DNA from: Geomonas ferrireducens
GTDB taxonomy: Bacteria; Desulfobacterota; Desulfuromonadia; Geobacterales; Geobacteraceae
Length of the DNA: 64,000 nt
Assembly: GCF_004917065.1 (NCBI RefSeq)
Contig: NZ_SSYA01000002.1
Coordinates: 186,001 to 250,000, forward strand
Direction of reading: 5' to 3'
The notes beneath the pieces were generated by a model that searched no databases, was not told the DNA's origin, and was given only the letters and a program-made list of their open reading frames with translations. Positions 32,678 to 41,365 of this stretch are shown here, one piece after another (positions within the stretch are counted from its first letter, which is position 1; the number at the start of each line of letters is the position of its first letter). Made by a program: the position numbers and the translations under genes.

Positions 32678-33463
32678 ATGAGTATCGAAGCAAAAAAGCA
32701 AATCATTGATGTAGGGGACGGCGCGGCCATCCCCCGTAAGAGCGACCGCGGCCTATTCACCGCGTGGCGCATCGCGTTTTTCGGCGCCATCGGCACCATC
32801 TCTTACCTGGCTTACTCCAAACCCGACCCGTACCTCGAGATTCTCAAGTTCGTTCCCGACGGCATCGCAGTTACCTTCAAGGTGACCCTCGGGGCGATCC
32901 TTCTGGCCATCGTCATCGGCCTCATCACCGGTTTGGGCCGTATCTCCAAAAATCGCTTATTCAACGGCATCGCTTCACTCTACGTCGAGATCATCCGCGG
33001 TATCCCGCTGTTGGTGCAGATCTTCTATATCTACTATGCACTCGGCAATATCGTGAAGGTCCCCGCCATCCTTTCCGCCATCATCGCCATGGCCGTTTGC
33101 TATGGCGCATACATGGGTGAGGTGGTCCGTGCGGGGATCGAATCGATCGCCAAGGGGCAGCGCGAGGCGGCTCTCTCTCTCGGGATGAACGGCCGTCAGG
33201 CCATGGTCCACGTTATTCTGCCGCAGGCGGTCAAGGTCATCCTGCCGCCGGTAGGCAACGAGTTCATCGCACTTTTGAAGGACTCCTCGCTCGTCTCCAT
33301 CATCGCCGTCGCTGACCTTCTGCGTCGGGGCCGCGAGTACGCCTCCGAATCCTTCACCTATTTTGAGACCTACACGGTCATCGCGCTGATTTACCTGATC
33401 ATCACCTTGTTCTTCTCGAAGATCATCGGCGTTATGGAGGAGCGTGTCAGTGTCAACAAATAA
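32678..33463 (+). CDS. Polar amino-acid ABC transporter, permease
   Basis: 261 aa, HisM/GlnP-type permease. Hydrophobic helices start near residue 25; the conserved [19 protein letters not shown] and the coupling-loop [20 protein letters not shown] (EAA motif) are clear. Makes the membrane channel for the binding protein upstream and the ATPase downstream, with which it overlaps by 20 bases. Confidence 0.93.
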   Translation: MSIEAKKQIIDVGDGAAIPRKSDRGLFTAWRIAFFGAIGTISYLAYSKPDPYLEILKFVPDGIAVTFKVTLGAILLAIVIGLITGLGRISKNRLFNGIASLYVEIIRGIPLLVQIFYIYYALGNIVKVPAILSAIIAMAVCYGAYMGEVVRAGIESIAKGQREAALSLGMNGRQAMVHVILPQAVKVILPPVGNEFIALLKDSSLVSIIAVADLLRRGREYASESFTYFETYTVIALIYLIITLFFSKIIGVMEERVSVNK

Positions 33464-34196
33464 CCGCAGGAAAATGGTAGAGGCAAAGGAGATCATCAAG
33501 GTCTACGGTTCTTTCCGTGCCCTTGATCGGGTCTCTCTGGATGTGTACGACGGCGAAAAGGTGGTCATCATCGGTCCTTCCGGGTCCGGAAAGTCCACGC
33601 TGCTTCGTTCCATTAACCGTCTCGAGGAAATCGATCGCGGCACCATCGTCGTCGACGGCATGGACCTTTACGACCCGAAAACGGACATCACCAAGGTGCG
33701 CGAAGAGGTGGGGATGGTGTTCCAGTCCTTCAACCTGTTCCCGCACAAGACCGTGCTCGACAACCTGACCCTCGCCCAGATCGTGGTACGCAAGCGTTCC
33801 AGGCAGGAGGCTGAGGAGAAGGCTATGGTGCTTCTCGAGCGCGTAGGCCTCGCTTCCAAGGCAAAATCGTACCCGGGCAAGCTCTCCGGCGGGCAGCAGC
33901 AGCGTGTTGCCATTGCGCGCTCGCTCGCCATGGAACCGAAACTCATGCTCTTCGACGAGCCGACCTCTGCGCTCGACCCGGAGATGATCGGTGAGGTTCT
34001 CGACGTCATGAAGGATCTTGCCAAGGAAGGCATGACCATGGCCGTTGTAACGCACGAGATGGGTTTCGCGCGCGAGGTGGCGGACCGCGTCATATTCATG
34101 GACGCTGGTCGCATCGTGGAGGAGGGGACGCCAGAGCACTTCTTCACGCAGCCAACGCACGAGCGCGCCAAGTTGTTCCTGAGCCAGATTTTGTAA
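33444..34196 (+). CDS. Polar amino-acid ABC transporter, ATPase
   Basis: 250 aa, GlnQ/HisP type. Walker [20 protein letters not shown], signature [17 protein letters not shown], Walker [17 protein letters not shown]-loop [15 protein letters not shown]. The GTG at 33444 follows GGAGGAG closely; a GTG at 33450 has better spacing, and ATG at 33474 (MVEAKEII) gives the usual family length, so the start may be shorter. Overlaps the permease gene and ends before a clear terminator. Confidence 0.93.
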   Translation: MSVSTNNRRKMVEAKEIIKVYGSFRALDRVSLDVYDGEKVVIIGPSGSGKSTLLRSINRLEEIDRGTIVVDGMDLYDPKTDITKVREEVGMVFQSFNLFPHKTVLDNLTLAQIVVRKRSRQEAEEKAMVLLERVGLASKAKSYPGKLSGGQQQRVAIARSLAMEPKLMLFDEPTSALDPEMIGEVLDVMKDLAKEGMTMAVVTHEMGFAREVADRVIFMDAGRIVEEGTPEHFFTQPTHERAKLFLSQIL

Positions 34197-34200
34197 TTTA

Positions 34201-34233
34201 GCTGGCCCCTGCGTCAGTAGGGGCCAGTTTTTG
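34201..34233 (+). terminator. Terminator of the amino-acid transporter operon
   Basis: CTGGCCCCT pairs with AGGGGCCAG across an 8-10 base loop and is followed by T5, right after the ATPase stop. Confidence 0.9.
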
Positions 34234-34349
34234 TATCCGGTGTAATTTACTTCAGCAACAGGAAAGGGGTGATAGGTCTTTTTCTGACTTACCGTAGTAC
34301 CGTTTCACAAGCTGGAATTGCAATTCACTAAAACAACGAGGAGGCAGTA

Positions 34350-35645
34350 ATGAAGAACAAGAAGCTTGTAGTTGCAGTAGCAGCAGCTCTCACCGCAGCA
34401 TCCGCAGTCCCCGCTCTCGCTCTGGAGAACCAGTTCACCGGCTCGTTCACCACCTTCTTCGACACCGGCAACTTCGCAGGCACCGGTGTCGTCACGGACG
34501 ACGCTCCGACCTCCAACTATTTTGTGCAGCGTCTCCGTCTCGGCTACACCGCCAAGGCTGACGACCATGTCAAACTGGTCACCAAGTTCGAGTTCGACTA
34601 CAACTTCTGGGGCAACAGCTCCTATGAAAACGCTCGTGGCGGCGGCGGGGCTCTCGGTGCCGATACCGTCAATATGGAAACGAAACACATCTATCTCGAC
34701 CTGAACTACCCGACCATCAACGCGAAGATCGGTATGCAGCCTGTTTCCGACGCCTTCAAGGGAGTCGTGTTCGATGCCGACATGGCCGGTATCGTGCTTT
34801 CTCACGAGTACTCCAACGCGACCGTAACTGCTGGCTACTCCCGCTTCCATGATTCCGCTGATGGCAAAGAAGCCGCTCCCGGCGTCAATGCTCTCGGCAG
34901 CAAGACCTACGACATGTACCTCCTCGACGGCAAGTACACCGTCTCGAAGGAATTCACCGTGGGCGCAGCATACTACTACATCAACGACAACCACACCCCC
35001 GGAACATACACCCTCTACACCGACTCCAAGGTGCACACCCTCGGTCTTAACGCCGCAGGCGTAATCGGTCCAGTCTCCCTCGACGGCTTCGCAGTGAAGC
35101 AGTTCGGCGATCTGACCACCGGCGTAGATGCCAAAGGTTATGCCCTCAACGTTGGAGCCAAGATGGCCCTTGCCGGCGGCACCGCTCGTACCGAGTTCCT
35201 ATACGTTTCCGGCGGCAAGAACGCCTTCTACGTTCCCTCTTCCGATCAAGGCTTCACCGAAGGCGGTCAGTTCTACAACTCCGAAATGACCATGCTCGGC
35301 CGCGACAAGTGGGCTACCACCATCGACAACGCCATCATCTACGACGTGAACAACAACGGCGAAGGCGTAATTATGGGTACCGTTGGTTACGACTACAACT
35401 TCACCGACAAGATCTCCGGTGCTGCTAACCTTGGCTTTGCTGCTGTTGCCAAAGATGCTGGTGTTGCTAGGCATGCAGGCGACAGCGACTATCTTGGTAC
35501 CGAAATCAACGCCGAGTGCTACTACAAGCTTTCCCCGAACGTTACTCTTGGCGCACGCGGTGGCTACGTAGTTGTGGGTGATTACTTCGCTAAAGACGCA
35601 GACAACCTCTGGGACATGAAAGCCCTCGTAAACTACAGCTTCTAA
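34350..35645 (+). CDS. Outer-membrane porin
   Basis: 431 aa. A signal peptide (MKNKKLVVAVAAALTAASAV, cleavage after PALA) is followed by a beta-barrel-like sequence of alternating aromatic and polar strands and a C-terminal Phe (ALVNYSF), the hallmark for barrel assembly. Segments such as KTYDMYLLDGKYTVSKEF and NVTLGARGGYVVVGDYF are strand-like. It resembles the abundant porins of Geobacter (OmpJ-like) by general pattern; this is not confirmed. GAGGAGG and codon choice suggest high expression. Possibly the pore for substrates of the neighbouring transport systems. Confidence 0.85.
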   Translation: MKNKKLVVAVAAALTAASAVPALALENQFTGSFTTFFDTGNFAGTGVVTDDAPTSNYFVQRLRLGYTAKADDHVKLVTKFEFDYNFWGNSSYENARGGGGALGADTVNMETKHIYLDLNYPTINAKIGMQPVSDAFKGVVFDADMAGIVLSHEYSNATVTAGYSRFHDSADGKEAAPGVNALGSKTYDMYLLDGKYTVSKEFTVGAAYYYINDNHTPGTYTLYTDSKVHTLGLNAAGVIGPVSLDGFAVKQFGDLTTGVDAKGYALNVGAKMALAGGTARTEFLYVSGGKNAFYVPSSDQGFTEGGQFYNSEMTMLGRDKWATTIDNAIIYDVNNNGEGVIMGTVGYDYNFTDKISGAANLGFAAVAKDAGVARHAGDSDYLGTEINAECYYKLSPNVTLGARGGYVVVGDYFAKDADNLWDMKALVNYSF

Positions 35646-35653
35646 TTCATGAT

Positions 35654-35690
35654 CTCTCCCCGGTACATTCTGGACCGGGGAGAGAATCTT
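35654..35690 (+). terminator. Stem-loop after the porin gene
   Basis: 11-bp perfect stem CTCTCCCCGGT/ACCGGGGAGAG (35654-35664 with 35674-35684), about 8 bases after the stop, with only AATCTT behind it. Strong structure, weak U-tract. Confidence 0.6.
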
Positions 35691-35789
35691 CAGTGTCACT
35701 GTCTTGACAAAGGTATAGTGACCACTAGACTCTGTTGACGTACTGTAACTTGGCGACAATGTAATCAATCAAACTAAGGAGGTACCTGC

Positions 35790-36977
35790 ATGAGCTTTAA
35801 GAAGATGAGCGCATTGCTTCTCGTGGCAATGCTCGCAGTCGGCGCGTTCGGCTGCAAGAAGAAAGAAGAGGCCGCTGCACCCGAGGCCGCCAAATCGGCC
35901 GGCAACACCGTGAAGATCGGCTTCCTCGGCGCCCTCACCGGCGACGTCGCCATGTTCGGCAAGCCGACCCTCGAAGGCATGAAGATGGCTGCCGACGAGG
36001 TCAACGCTGCCGGCGGCGTGCTCGGCAAGAAGATCGAGATCGTCGAGGCTGATAACCGCGGCGACAAGCAGGAAGGCGCTTCGGTTACCCAGAAGTTCAT
36101 CTCCCGCGACAACGTCACCGCCATCGTCGGCGACCCGACCACCGGCATCACCAAGGTTGCCGCTCCGATCGCACAGAAGGCAGGCGTAGTCCTCCTCTCC
36201 GCCGGCGCCACCGGCCCGGGCGTAGTTGAGGTAGGCGACTACATCTTCCGCGACACCCTGCTCGACTCCATCGCCATCCCGGCCTGCATCGAGTACTTCG
36301 CGAAAGACCTCGGCTTCAAGAAGGTTGCCATCGTAACCTCCGACAACAACGACTACTCCGTTGGTCTCTCCCAGACCTTCCGCGACGCGGCCGCCAAGGT
36401 TTCGTCCATCAAGATCGTAGCCGACGAGAAAGTGAAGGACGGCGACAAGGACTTCTCCGCCCAGATCACCAACATCAAGGCTAAGAAACCGGACGTCATC
36501 CTGTTCTCCGGCTACTACACCGAAGGCGCCCTCATCATGAAGGAAGCGCGCAAGCAGGGCCTCAAGGCTCCGATGTTCGGCGGCGACGGCCTGTTCTCCC
36601 CGAAATTCATCGAGTTGGGCGGCCCGGCCGTCGAGGGCTCCATGTCCGCTCTTGGCTTCTCCACCGAGCAGGCATCCCCGGCTACCGCCAAGTTCATCGA
36701 GGCGTTCAAGGCCAAGCACAACGGCGAGCTCCCGGGCCTCTTCGACGCCCAGGGCTACGACGCTGTGATGCTCCTCGTCGACTCCATGAAGCGTGCTAAC
36801 AGCGTTGACGCGAAAACCTTCAAGACCGCTCTGGCACAGACCAAGAAGTTCGAAGGCGTTTCCGGCACCATCAGCATGCAGGCAAACCGCGAGCCGATCA
36901 AGAGCCCGCTCAGCCTTCTGTACGTCAAGGACGGCAAGTTCGTCCTCAAGGCAAAAGTCCCCGTCAAGATGGACTAA
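35790..36977 (+). CDS. LivK-like branched-chain amino-acid binding lipoprotein
   Basis: 395 aa. Lipoprotein signal: MSFKKMSALLLVAMLAVGAF ends at a lipobox with the acylated Cys at residue 22, then a KKKEEAAAPEAAK linker. The type-I periplasmic binding fold follows: VKIGFLGALTGDVAMFGKPT, GMKMAADEVNAAGGVLGKKI, VVLLSAGATGPGV. The family binds Leu/Ile/Val or related compounds. It stands alone with its own terminator, while livHMGF lies at 46335-49625, so it is probably the binding subunit of that system, or of a relative elsewhere (inference). Confidence 0.92.
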   Translation: MSFKKMSALLLVAMLAVGAFGCKKKEEAAAPEAAKSAGNTVKIGFLGALTGDVAMFGKPTLEGMKMAADEVNAAGGVLGKKIEIVEADNRGDKQEGASVTQKFISRDNVTAIVGDPTTGITKVAAPIAQKAGVVLLSAGATGPGVVEVGDYIFRDTLLDSIAIPACIEYFAKDLGFKKVAIVTSDNNDYSVGLSQTFRDAAAKVSSIKIVADEKVKDGDKDFSAQITNIKAKKPDVILFSGYYTEGALIMKEARKQGLKAPMFGGDGLFSPKFIELGGPAVEGSMSALGFSTEQASPATAKFIEAFKAKHNGELPGLFDAQGYDAVMLLVDSMKRANSVDAKTFKTALAQTKKFEGVSGTISMQANREPIKSPLSLLYVKDGKFVLKAKVPVKMD

Positions 36978-36997
36978 TGCCTGACATTGCAGTACTA

Positions 36998-37029
36998 AGC
37001 GGCCCCGTTTCGGCGGGGCCGCTTTTTTT
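36998..37029 (+). terminator. Terminator after the LivK-like gene
   Basis: AAGCGGCCCCG pairs with CGGGGCCGCTT, followed by T7, 20 bases after the stop. Confidence 0.95.
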
Positions 37030-37049
37030 GTGCAAACCGTATAGGCTTC

Positions 37050-37147
37050 AACGCAAAGACGCAAAGCCGCGGAGGCGCAAAGGTAAACCTTCAAGCAAAC
37101 CGTTTAACAGCTTGCCTTCTCTTTGCGGCTCCGCGTCTTTGCGTTGT
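37050..37147. repeat. Imperfect inverted repeat built on CGCAAAGACGCAAAG
   Basis: Left arm 37050-37082 (CAACGCAAAGACGCAAAG, then CCGCGGAGGCGCAAAGG) and right arm 37119-37147 (CTCTTTGCGGCTCC, then GCGTCTTTGCGTTG) can pair over about 25 bases. It resembles a dispersed intergenic repeat type found in many bacterial genomes (recalled, not searched). It separates the LivK-like gene from the riboswitch promoter. Confidence 0.65.
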
Positions 37148-37191
37148 GGTTTTAGTGTCTTTGCCTTAGTCTTTGCCGTTACCGATTACCC

Positions 37192-37220
37192 TTGACAACT
37201 GGCATAGGAAAAATTATATT
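37192..37220 (+). promoter_or_regulatory. Promoter of the riboswitch-htpX-terC transcript
   Basis: TTGACA (37192-37197), exactly 17 bases, TATATT (37215-37220). Close to consensus; start predicted near 37227, the first bases of the riboswitch. Confidence 0.8.
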
Positions 37221-37228
37221 TCGTACCA

Positions 37229-37369
37229 TTAAAGGGGAGTAGTTATCGGCCGGAGACATGGCCGACCCGAGTTTCGTCAATACGGTCGCAAGACCCGGAA
37301 CCGGGGCAGACATCCTGTCAACAAGACCTTTATCCTGGTAATTATGCCGAGGGTAAAGGTCTTTTTATT
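37229..37369 (+). ncRNA. yybP-ykoY (manganese) riboswitch with overlapping terminator
   Basis: The aptamer spans about 37229-37333. P1 pairs TAAAGG (37230-37235) with CCTTTA (37327-37332); the family-specific GGGGAGTAG follows the 5' strand and CAACAAGACC precedes the 3' strand. P2 is TCGGCC/GGCCGA (37246-37251 with 37260-37265), and CGTCAATACGG is the expected internal segment. AAGACCTTTA (37323-37332) can instead pair with TAAAGGTCTT (37354-37363) followed by a T-rich tail, forming a terminator. Terminator and P1 are therefore mutually exclusive: ligand-stabilised P1 should allow read-through (ON switch). Known members sense Mn2+ and control efflux proteins such as MntP, P-type ATPases and TerC/YkoY, which fits terC being in this operon. 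Confidence 0.85.
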
Positions 37370-37424
37370 TGCCCTCAGCCGAAACAAGTCCTTCGGGACA
37401 TCTTCAATCGTAGAGGTAAATACT

Positions 37425-38285
37425 ATGCAAAGACTCAAAACGACATTTCTGCTGGCTCTTCTCACCGTTCTCATGGTGACCATGGGTAACGCCATGGGCG
37501 GGCGGTCCGGCATGGTCACCGCCTTCGTCATCGCCCTTGGCATGAACTTCTTCTCCTACTGGTTCTCGGACAAGATCGTGCTGCGCATGTACGGCGCCCA
37601 GGAGATCGGCGAGCACGACCACCCGACCTTCTACAACCTAGTGCGTAACCTCGCCATGCGCGCAGGGCTCCCCATGCCGAAGGTGTACATCATACCTTCC
37701 GACAGTCCCAACGCCTTCGCGACCGGCCGTAACCCGCAGAACGCTGCCGTTGCCGCTACGGAAGGGATCCTGCGCATCCTTTCACCGGAGGAACTTGAAG
37801 GGGTAATGGCGCACGAACTCGCCCACGTGCAAAACCGGGACATCCTGGTCGGCACCATCGCCGCCACCTTCGCAGGCGCCATTTCCATGATCGGCAACAT
37901 GTTGCAGTGGGGCGCCATGTTCGGAGCAGGCCGCGGCGATGAAGAGGACGGCGGCGGTATCGCCGGACTGGTCGGGTCGCTCGCGATGGCGATCATCGCC
38001 CCGATCGCCGCGATGCTCATTCAGATGGCCGTCTCGAGGTCGCGCGAGTATCTTGCCGACGCCACCGGCGCCGAGATCTGCGGCCGTCCTCTTGTGCTCG
38101 CCTCGGCCTTGAGGAAACTGCATATGGCTTCGCACCAGCTCCCGATGCAGGAGGCGAGTCCCGCGACGGCGCACATGTTCATAGTGAACCCGCTTACCGG
38201 CGGCGGCTTGATGGAACTCTTCTCCACGCATCCTCCGATGGAGGAGCGCATCGCGCGCCTCGAGCAGATGGCGGTAAGGCGTTAA
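37425..38285 (+). CDS. htpX: HtpX-type membrane zinc metalloprotease
   Basis: 286 aa. Two N-terminal membrane helices ([20 protein letters not shown] and a second from about residue 25), catalytic HELAH in [18 protein letters not shown], two further helices, and the third zinc ligand in [16 protein letters not shown]. Removes damaged membrane proteins in known bacteria. Start at 37425 is preceded by GAGGT and gives the standard length; the open frame to 37344 would start within the riboswitch terminator. First gene after the riboswitch. Confidence 0.95.
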   Translation: MQRLKTTFLLALLTVLMVTMGNAMGGRSGMVTAFVIALGMNFFSYWFSDKIVLRMYGAQEIGEHDHPTFYNLVRNLAMRAGLPMPKVYIIPSDSPNAFATGRNPQNAAVAATEGILRILSPEELEGVMAHELAHVQNRDILVGTIAATFAGAISMIGNMLQWGAMFGAGRGDEEDGGGIAGLVGSLAMAIIAPIAAMLIQMAVSRSREYLADATGAEICGRPLVLASALRKLHMASHQLPMQEASPATAHMFIVNPLTGGGLMELFSTHPPMEERIARLEQMAVRR

Positions 38286-38383
38286 AGGCTCCTCCCCCCG
38301 GAGGGGGGAGGTCGGGTGGGGGGAAGAGCCTGAACGAGACGCTGTGCGCCCCCTCCCTGTCCCTCCCCCTCCGGGGGGGGTGA
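38286..38383 (+). repeat. GC-rich dispersed repeat (CTCCTCCCC family), copy 2
   Basis: About 98 bp between htpX and terC. Starts CTCCTCCCCCCGGAGGGGGG and ends CCCCCTCCGGGGGGGG; the middle contains CCCCCTCCCTGTCCCTCCCC, shared with copies 1 and 4. Same orientation as copy 1. Confidence 0.75.
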
Positions 38384-38420
38384 CCCCCTTGAATAAGATT
38401 TCACATAAGGAGAACTCTTA

Positions 38421-39173
38421 ATGGATTGGTTCACCGACCCGCAGGTCTGGTTGGCTCTCATTACGCTGACCGCGCTGGAGATCGTGCTCGGCATCGACAA
38501 CATCATCTTCATCTCCATCCAGGCCAGCAAGCTCCCTGCGGCACAGCAGGAGAAGGCGAGGCTGACCGGCCTCGGCCTCGCCATGTTCATTCGCGTGGCA
38601 CTTCTCTTCTCGCTTACCTGGCTCATGGGGCTTACTACGCCGCTTTTCAGTCTCTTCGGAAACGAGATCTCCGGCCGTGATCTGATCCTCCTAAGCGGCG
38701 GTCTCTTCCTCATCTGGAAGAGCACGATGGAAATTCACGAGAAGCTCGAAGGCGAAGAGGTCGTGCACGCCTCCAGGGTGGGTGCAACTTTTGGCGCCGT
38801 CATCGTGCAGATCCTGCTGCTAGACATCGTTTTCTCGCTCGATTCCATCATCACCGCCATCGGCATGGCGAGCCAGCTCTTCATAATGGTGGCTGCTGTA
38901 GTCATCGCAGTCGGATTCATGATGCTATTTTCCGGCAAGATCAGCGCCTTCGTGGAAAGGCACCCGACCATCAAGATGCTCGCCCTTAGCTTCCTTCTTT
39001 TGATCGGCGTTTCGCTCATAGGCGAGGGCTTCGGGATGCACATCCCCAAGGGGTACATCTATTTCGCGATGGCTTTCTCGGTCATGGTCGAGATGCTCAA
39101 CCTGCGGGTGCGGCGGGGTAAACCTGTTAAACTGCATGAGCCGCATCTTGATACGGACAGGGCAGGGGAGTAG
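38421..39173 (+). CDS. TerC-family membrane protein (probable metal exporter)
   Basis: 250 aa with about seven membrane segments. The family motifs are the acidic in-membrane pairs: LEIVLGIDNIIFISIQASKL near the start and LLDIVFSLDSIITAIGMA after the cytoplasmic loop. Members such as YkoY and Alx are under yybP-ykoY riboswitches and export Mn2+ in characterised bacteria. Here the matching riboswitch lies upstream of htpX, one gene earlier. AAGGAG precedes the ATG. Confidence 0.92.
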   Translation: MDWFTDPQVWLALITLTALEIVLGIDNIIFISIQASKLPAAQQEKARLTGLGLAMFIRVALLFSLTWLMGLTTPLFSLFGNEISGRDLILLSGGLFLIWKSTMEIHEKLEGEEVVHASRVGATFGAVIVQILLLDIVFSLDSIITAIGMASQLFIMVAAVVIAVGFMMLFSGKISAFVERHPTIKMLALSFLLLIGVSLIGEGFGMHIPKGYIYFAMAFSVMVEMLNLRVRRGKPVKLHEPHLDTDRAGE

Positions 39174-39226
39174 CCTGCCGCCAACCCTCTCGCACCTGGC
39201 GGGAGGCAAAGACAAAGGAGGATGCT

Positions 39227-39511
39227 ATGAAGTGCCCCGTATGCAACGACGCAAACCTTGTCATGTCTGAACGTCAGGGGATTGAAATCGACTACTGTCC
39301 ACAGTGCCGCGGCATTTGGCTTGATCGCGGGGAGCTCGACAAGATCATAGAGCGCTCTGCAATCCAGCCGCAGCAGCCCCAGCCCCAGCCCCAGCAGCAA
39401 CAGCAACAGCAACAGCAACAGTACGCGCCACAACCCGATTATCACCATGCGCAGCACCACGGGCATAAGCCGTACCGTAAGAAATCATTTTTCGAAGAGC
39501 TCTTCGACTAA
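39227..39511 (+). CDS. Zinc-ribbon (TFIIB-type) small protein with poly-Gln stretch
   Basis: 94 aa. Residues 1-45 are the zf-TFIIB pattern: MKCPVCNDANLVMS and IDYCPQCRGIWLDRGELDKI with two CxxC pairs. Then a PQQPQPQPQ segment runs into a Gln tract encoded by alternating CAG/CAA, followed by a His-rich part (YHHAQHHGHKPY) and a basic/aromatic tail KKSFFEELFD. AGGAGG before the ATG. Function not known; the zinc-ribbon and His-rich tail suggest metal binding. It lies after terC and may share the riboswitch-controlled transcript. Confidence 0.88.
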   Translation: MKCPVCNDANLVMSERQGIEIDYCPQCRGIWLDRGELDKIIERSAIQPQQPQPQPQQQQQQQQQQYAPQPDYHHAQHHGHKPYRKKSFFEELFD

Positions 39512-39593
39512 TCGATGCCGGCAGGGGGAAGCTTTCCTCCTGCCAGCTTTTTCCTTGACACCTTTGCCTTTCCTTAGCTATCTTTCCGGCGTG

Positions 39594-39956
39594 ATGCGAT
39601 ACTTGCCACTTAAATCGATCTCTACCCTGCTGCTCGTGGTGCTGTTTTGCTTCATCCTGGGTGGCACGTGTGAAAGCGCCCATGCCAAGCAACTTGGCGT
39701 AAGCGCTGCGAGCTGCGACCAAACCGTCTCCCACGAGGGCGCCGAGTGCGATCTCCCCGGTTGTCCGGCGGACGGGGAGAGCGGACATACCGACTGCGAT
39801 TTCTGCTGCGATTGCGCTTGCCATCTCTCCTTGAGCCTCGGTTCTTTCTCTTTCAACTACCTTCCCCTTCTTTCAGACATCAAAAGCTTCGATCGTTTCA
39901 CCTTCCTGCCGGAAGTTTTTCTCTCCAAGTTCGTTCCCCCTCAGTTGCGCGCCTAA
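39594..39956 (+). CDS. Secreted Cys/His-containing small protein upstream of an RND metal pump
   Basis: 120 aa. Signal peptide: MRYLPLKSISTLLLVVLFCF, cleavage near ESAHA. The mature part has a Cys cluster (SCDQTVSHEGAECDLPGC, HTDCDFCCDCACH), then a hydrophobic/aromatic C-terminus. I do not recognise the family. Its position, 110 bases before a TolC-MFP-RND set, resembles small periplasmic metal-response proteins such as CzcI that precede heavy-metal efflux operons; this is inference. The start at 39594 is chosen for the signal peptide; ribosome-binding site is weak and a GTG directly precedes it. Confidence 0.65.
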   Translation: MRYLPLKSISTLLLVVLFCFILGGTCESAHAKQLGVSAASCDQTVSHEGAECDLPGCPADGESGHTDCDFCCDCACHLSLSLGSFSFNYLPLLSDIKSFDRFTFLPEVFLSKFVPPQLRA

Positions 39957-40069
39957 ATTCCCCTTTACGGCTGTAGTGCGTCTAACGCATAGGCTTGCCC
40001 TCTCGGGACAGTCATGCCGTGTTACGTCCATTTTCGTATTTTTCATCATCTGATCAGGAGGTTTTCCCA

Positions 40070-41365
40070 TTGGGAACAACTGCATTCAGGGGAGCGCGGC
40101 TTCTTCTGCCCGTGGCCCTTTGCCTTTTGGCAGCTTCACCCGTAACGGCTGAAACGCAGGCCCTTTCTCTGCGCCAGGCCGTTGAAACTGCGCTCAGTAA
40201 CAACCCCGATATCGACTCTTTGCGCAAGGAGGCGGGCATTTTCGACGCCGCATCCTTGCGCGCCGGACTGCTTCCCAATCCGACCCTCGAGGTGGAGGGC
40301 GCAACTGGAGCCTTAACCGGCAGCAGTGCCGACAACACCCTCTCCCTCGGTATTTCCCAGGAACTTCTGCTTGGAGACAAGCGGAACAAGCGCAGTCTCG
40401 TCGCCGAGCGTGACATGGCCGCGTACCGCTGGCAGGTGCTCGACCGCGAGCGCACCCTAAAGGAGCAGGTGCAGGGTGCCTACTACGACGCGCTTCTCGC
40501 CCGACAGAGGCTCGCTCTGGCGTACCGTTCCATCGATCTGAACAAACAGTTGCTCCAGGTGGCGGAGGACCGTCTCAACGCAGGGGATATCCCGGAGCTT
40601 GAGATGTACCTGGTCCAGGTGGAACTTGCCCGCAGTGAGGGCGCCCGCATCGATATCGACCGTGCTTACCTCGAGTTCAGTTCAAGACTCTTCTCCCTGC
40701 TCGCTCTCCCTCACGGCGAAGCGCCTTTGCTGAACGGGAGCCTCGATGCCGGGACTTTCAAGATCGCGAACCTGACCGACCTGAAGCGCCTGGCCCTCAA
40801 CCGTCGTCCTGACCTTAAGGCGGTCGATGCCGCAGCTAGTAAAGGTGATGCGGAGGTGGCACTCGCTGAAGCCGAGGCGATTCCCAACCTGACCGCAGGG
40901 GTCGCACTGTCTCGCGAGGCGAGTTCCATGGAAATTGGCGGCGTTGAGGGGAGAGAGACTGCCTACACGGTGGGCCTTAAGTTTTCCATGCCGATCCCGT
41001 TGTTCGACCGAAATCGCGCCGGGGTGCAGGAGGCGCGGGCGAAGCGCAGCAGTGCGGAGATCCGCGCGAAGGCCGCAGCCGTCACTGTCGAGCGTGAGGT
41101 GGAGAGCGCCTGGGCGAGCCTCGCCAACGCGGAAAAGGTCGTTTCGCTCTACAAGTCAAGCATCCTGCGTCAGCTTGAAGAGAACCTGAAGCTCACCCAG
41201 GAGGCCTACCGGCTGGGCGAGGTCGGCATCCTCGCGGTGATCGAGGAACAAAAGAAGTTTTTCGAGGTAAGCGACAGTTACCTGACCGCCCTGCATGCAC
41301 GGCAGATGGCCATGGCGAAATTAGAATCGGCGGTAGCCGCTGACATGAACGGAGGTGAGCAGTGA
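40070..41365 (+). CDS. TolC-family outer-membrane channel of an RND efflux system
   Basis: 431 aa, CusC/CzcC-like outer-membrane factor. TTG start at 40070 with AGGAGG eight bases upstream; an N-terminal signal peptide (RLLLPVALCLLAASPVTAET) follows at once. Two TolC repeats are visible: LSLRQAVETALSNNPDIDSL and LKRLALNRRPDLKAVDAA, with long helical segments. Its stop overlaps the next GTG by four bases (GTGA). Confidence 0.92.
   Translation: MGTTAFRGARLLLPVALCLLAASPVTAETQALSLRQAVETALSNNPDIDSLRKEAGIFDAASLRAGLLPNPTLEVEGATGALTGSSADNTLSLGISQELLLGDKRNKRSLVAERDMAAYRWQVLDRERTLKEQVQGAYYDALLARQRLALAYRSIDLNKQLLQVAEDRLNAGDIPELEMYLVQVELARSEGARIDIDRAYLEFSSRLFSLLALPHGEAPLLNGSLDAGTFKIANLTDLKRLALNRRPDLKAVDAAASKGDAEVALAEAEAIPNLTAGVALSREASSMEIGGVEGRETAYTVGLKFSMPIPLFDRNRAGVQEARAKRSSAEIRAKAAAVTVEREVESAWASLANAEKVVSLYKSSILRQLEENLKLTQEAYRLGEVGILAVIEEQKKFFEVSDSYLTALHARQMAMAKLESAVAADMNGGEQ

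Noticed and set aside
34310-34335. Possible sigma-54 promoter (TGGAATTGCAATTC) before the porin gene
   Set aside because: Spacing between the GG and GC elements does not fit the -24/-12 rule.
37050-37147. Possible cyclic di-GMP (GEMM) riboswitch because of GACGCAAAGCC
   Set aside because: The string is part of an inverted CGCAAAGACGC repeat; the P1/P2 framework and the tetraloop-receptor of GEMM are missing, and the true leader RNA starts 80 bases later.
37344-37424. Upstream extension of htpX by 27 residues
   Set aside because: It would start in the riboswitch terminator; the internal ATG at 37425 has a ribosome-binding site and gives the family's normal N-terminus.
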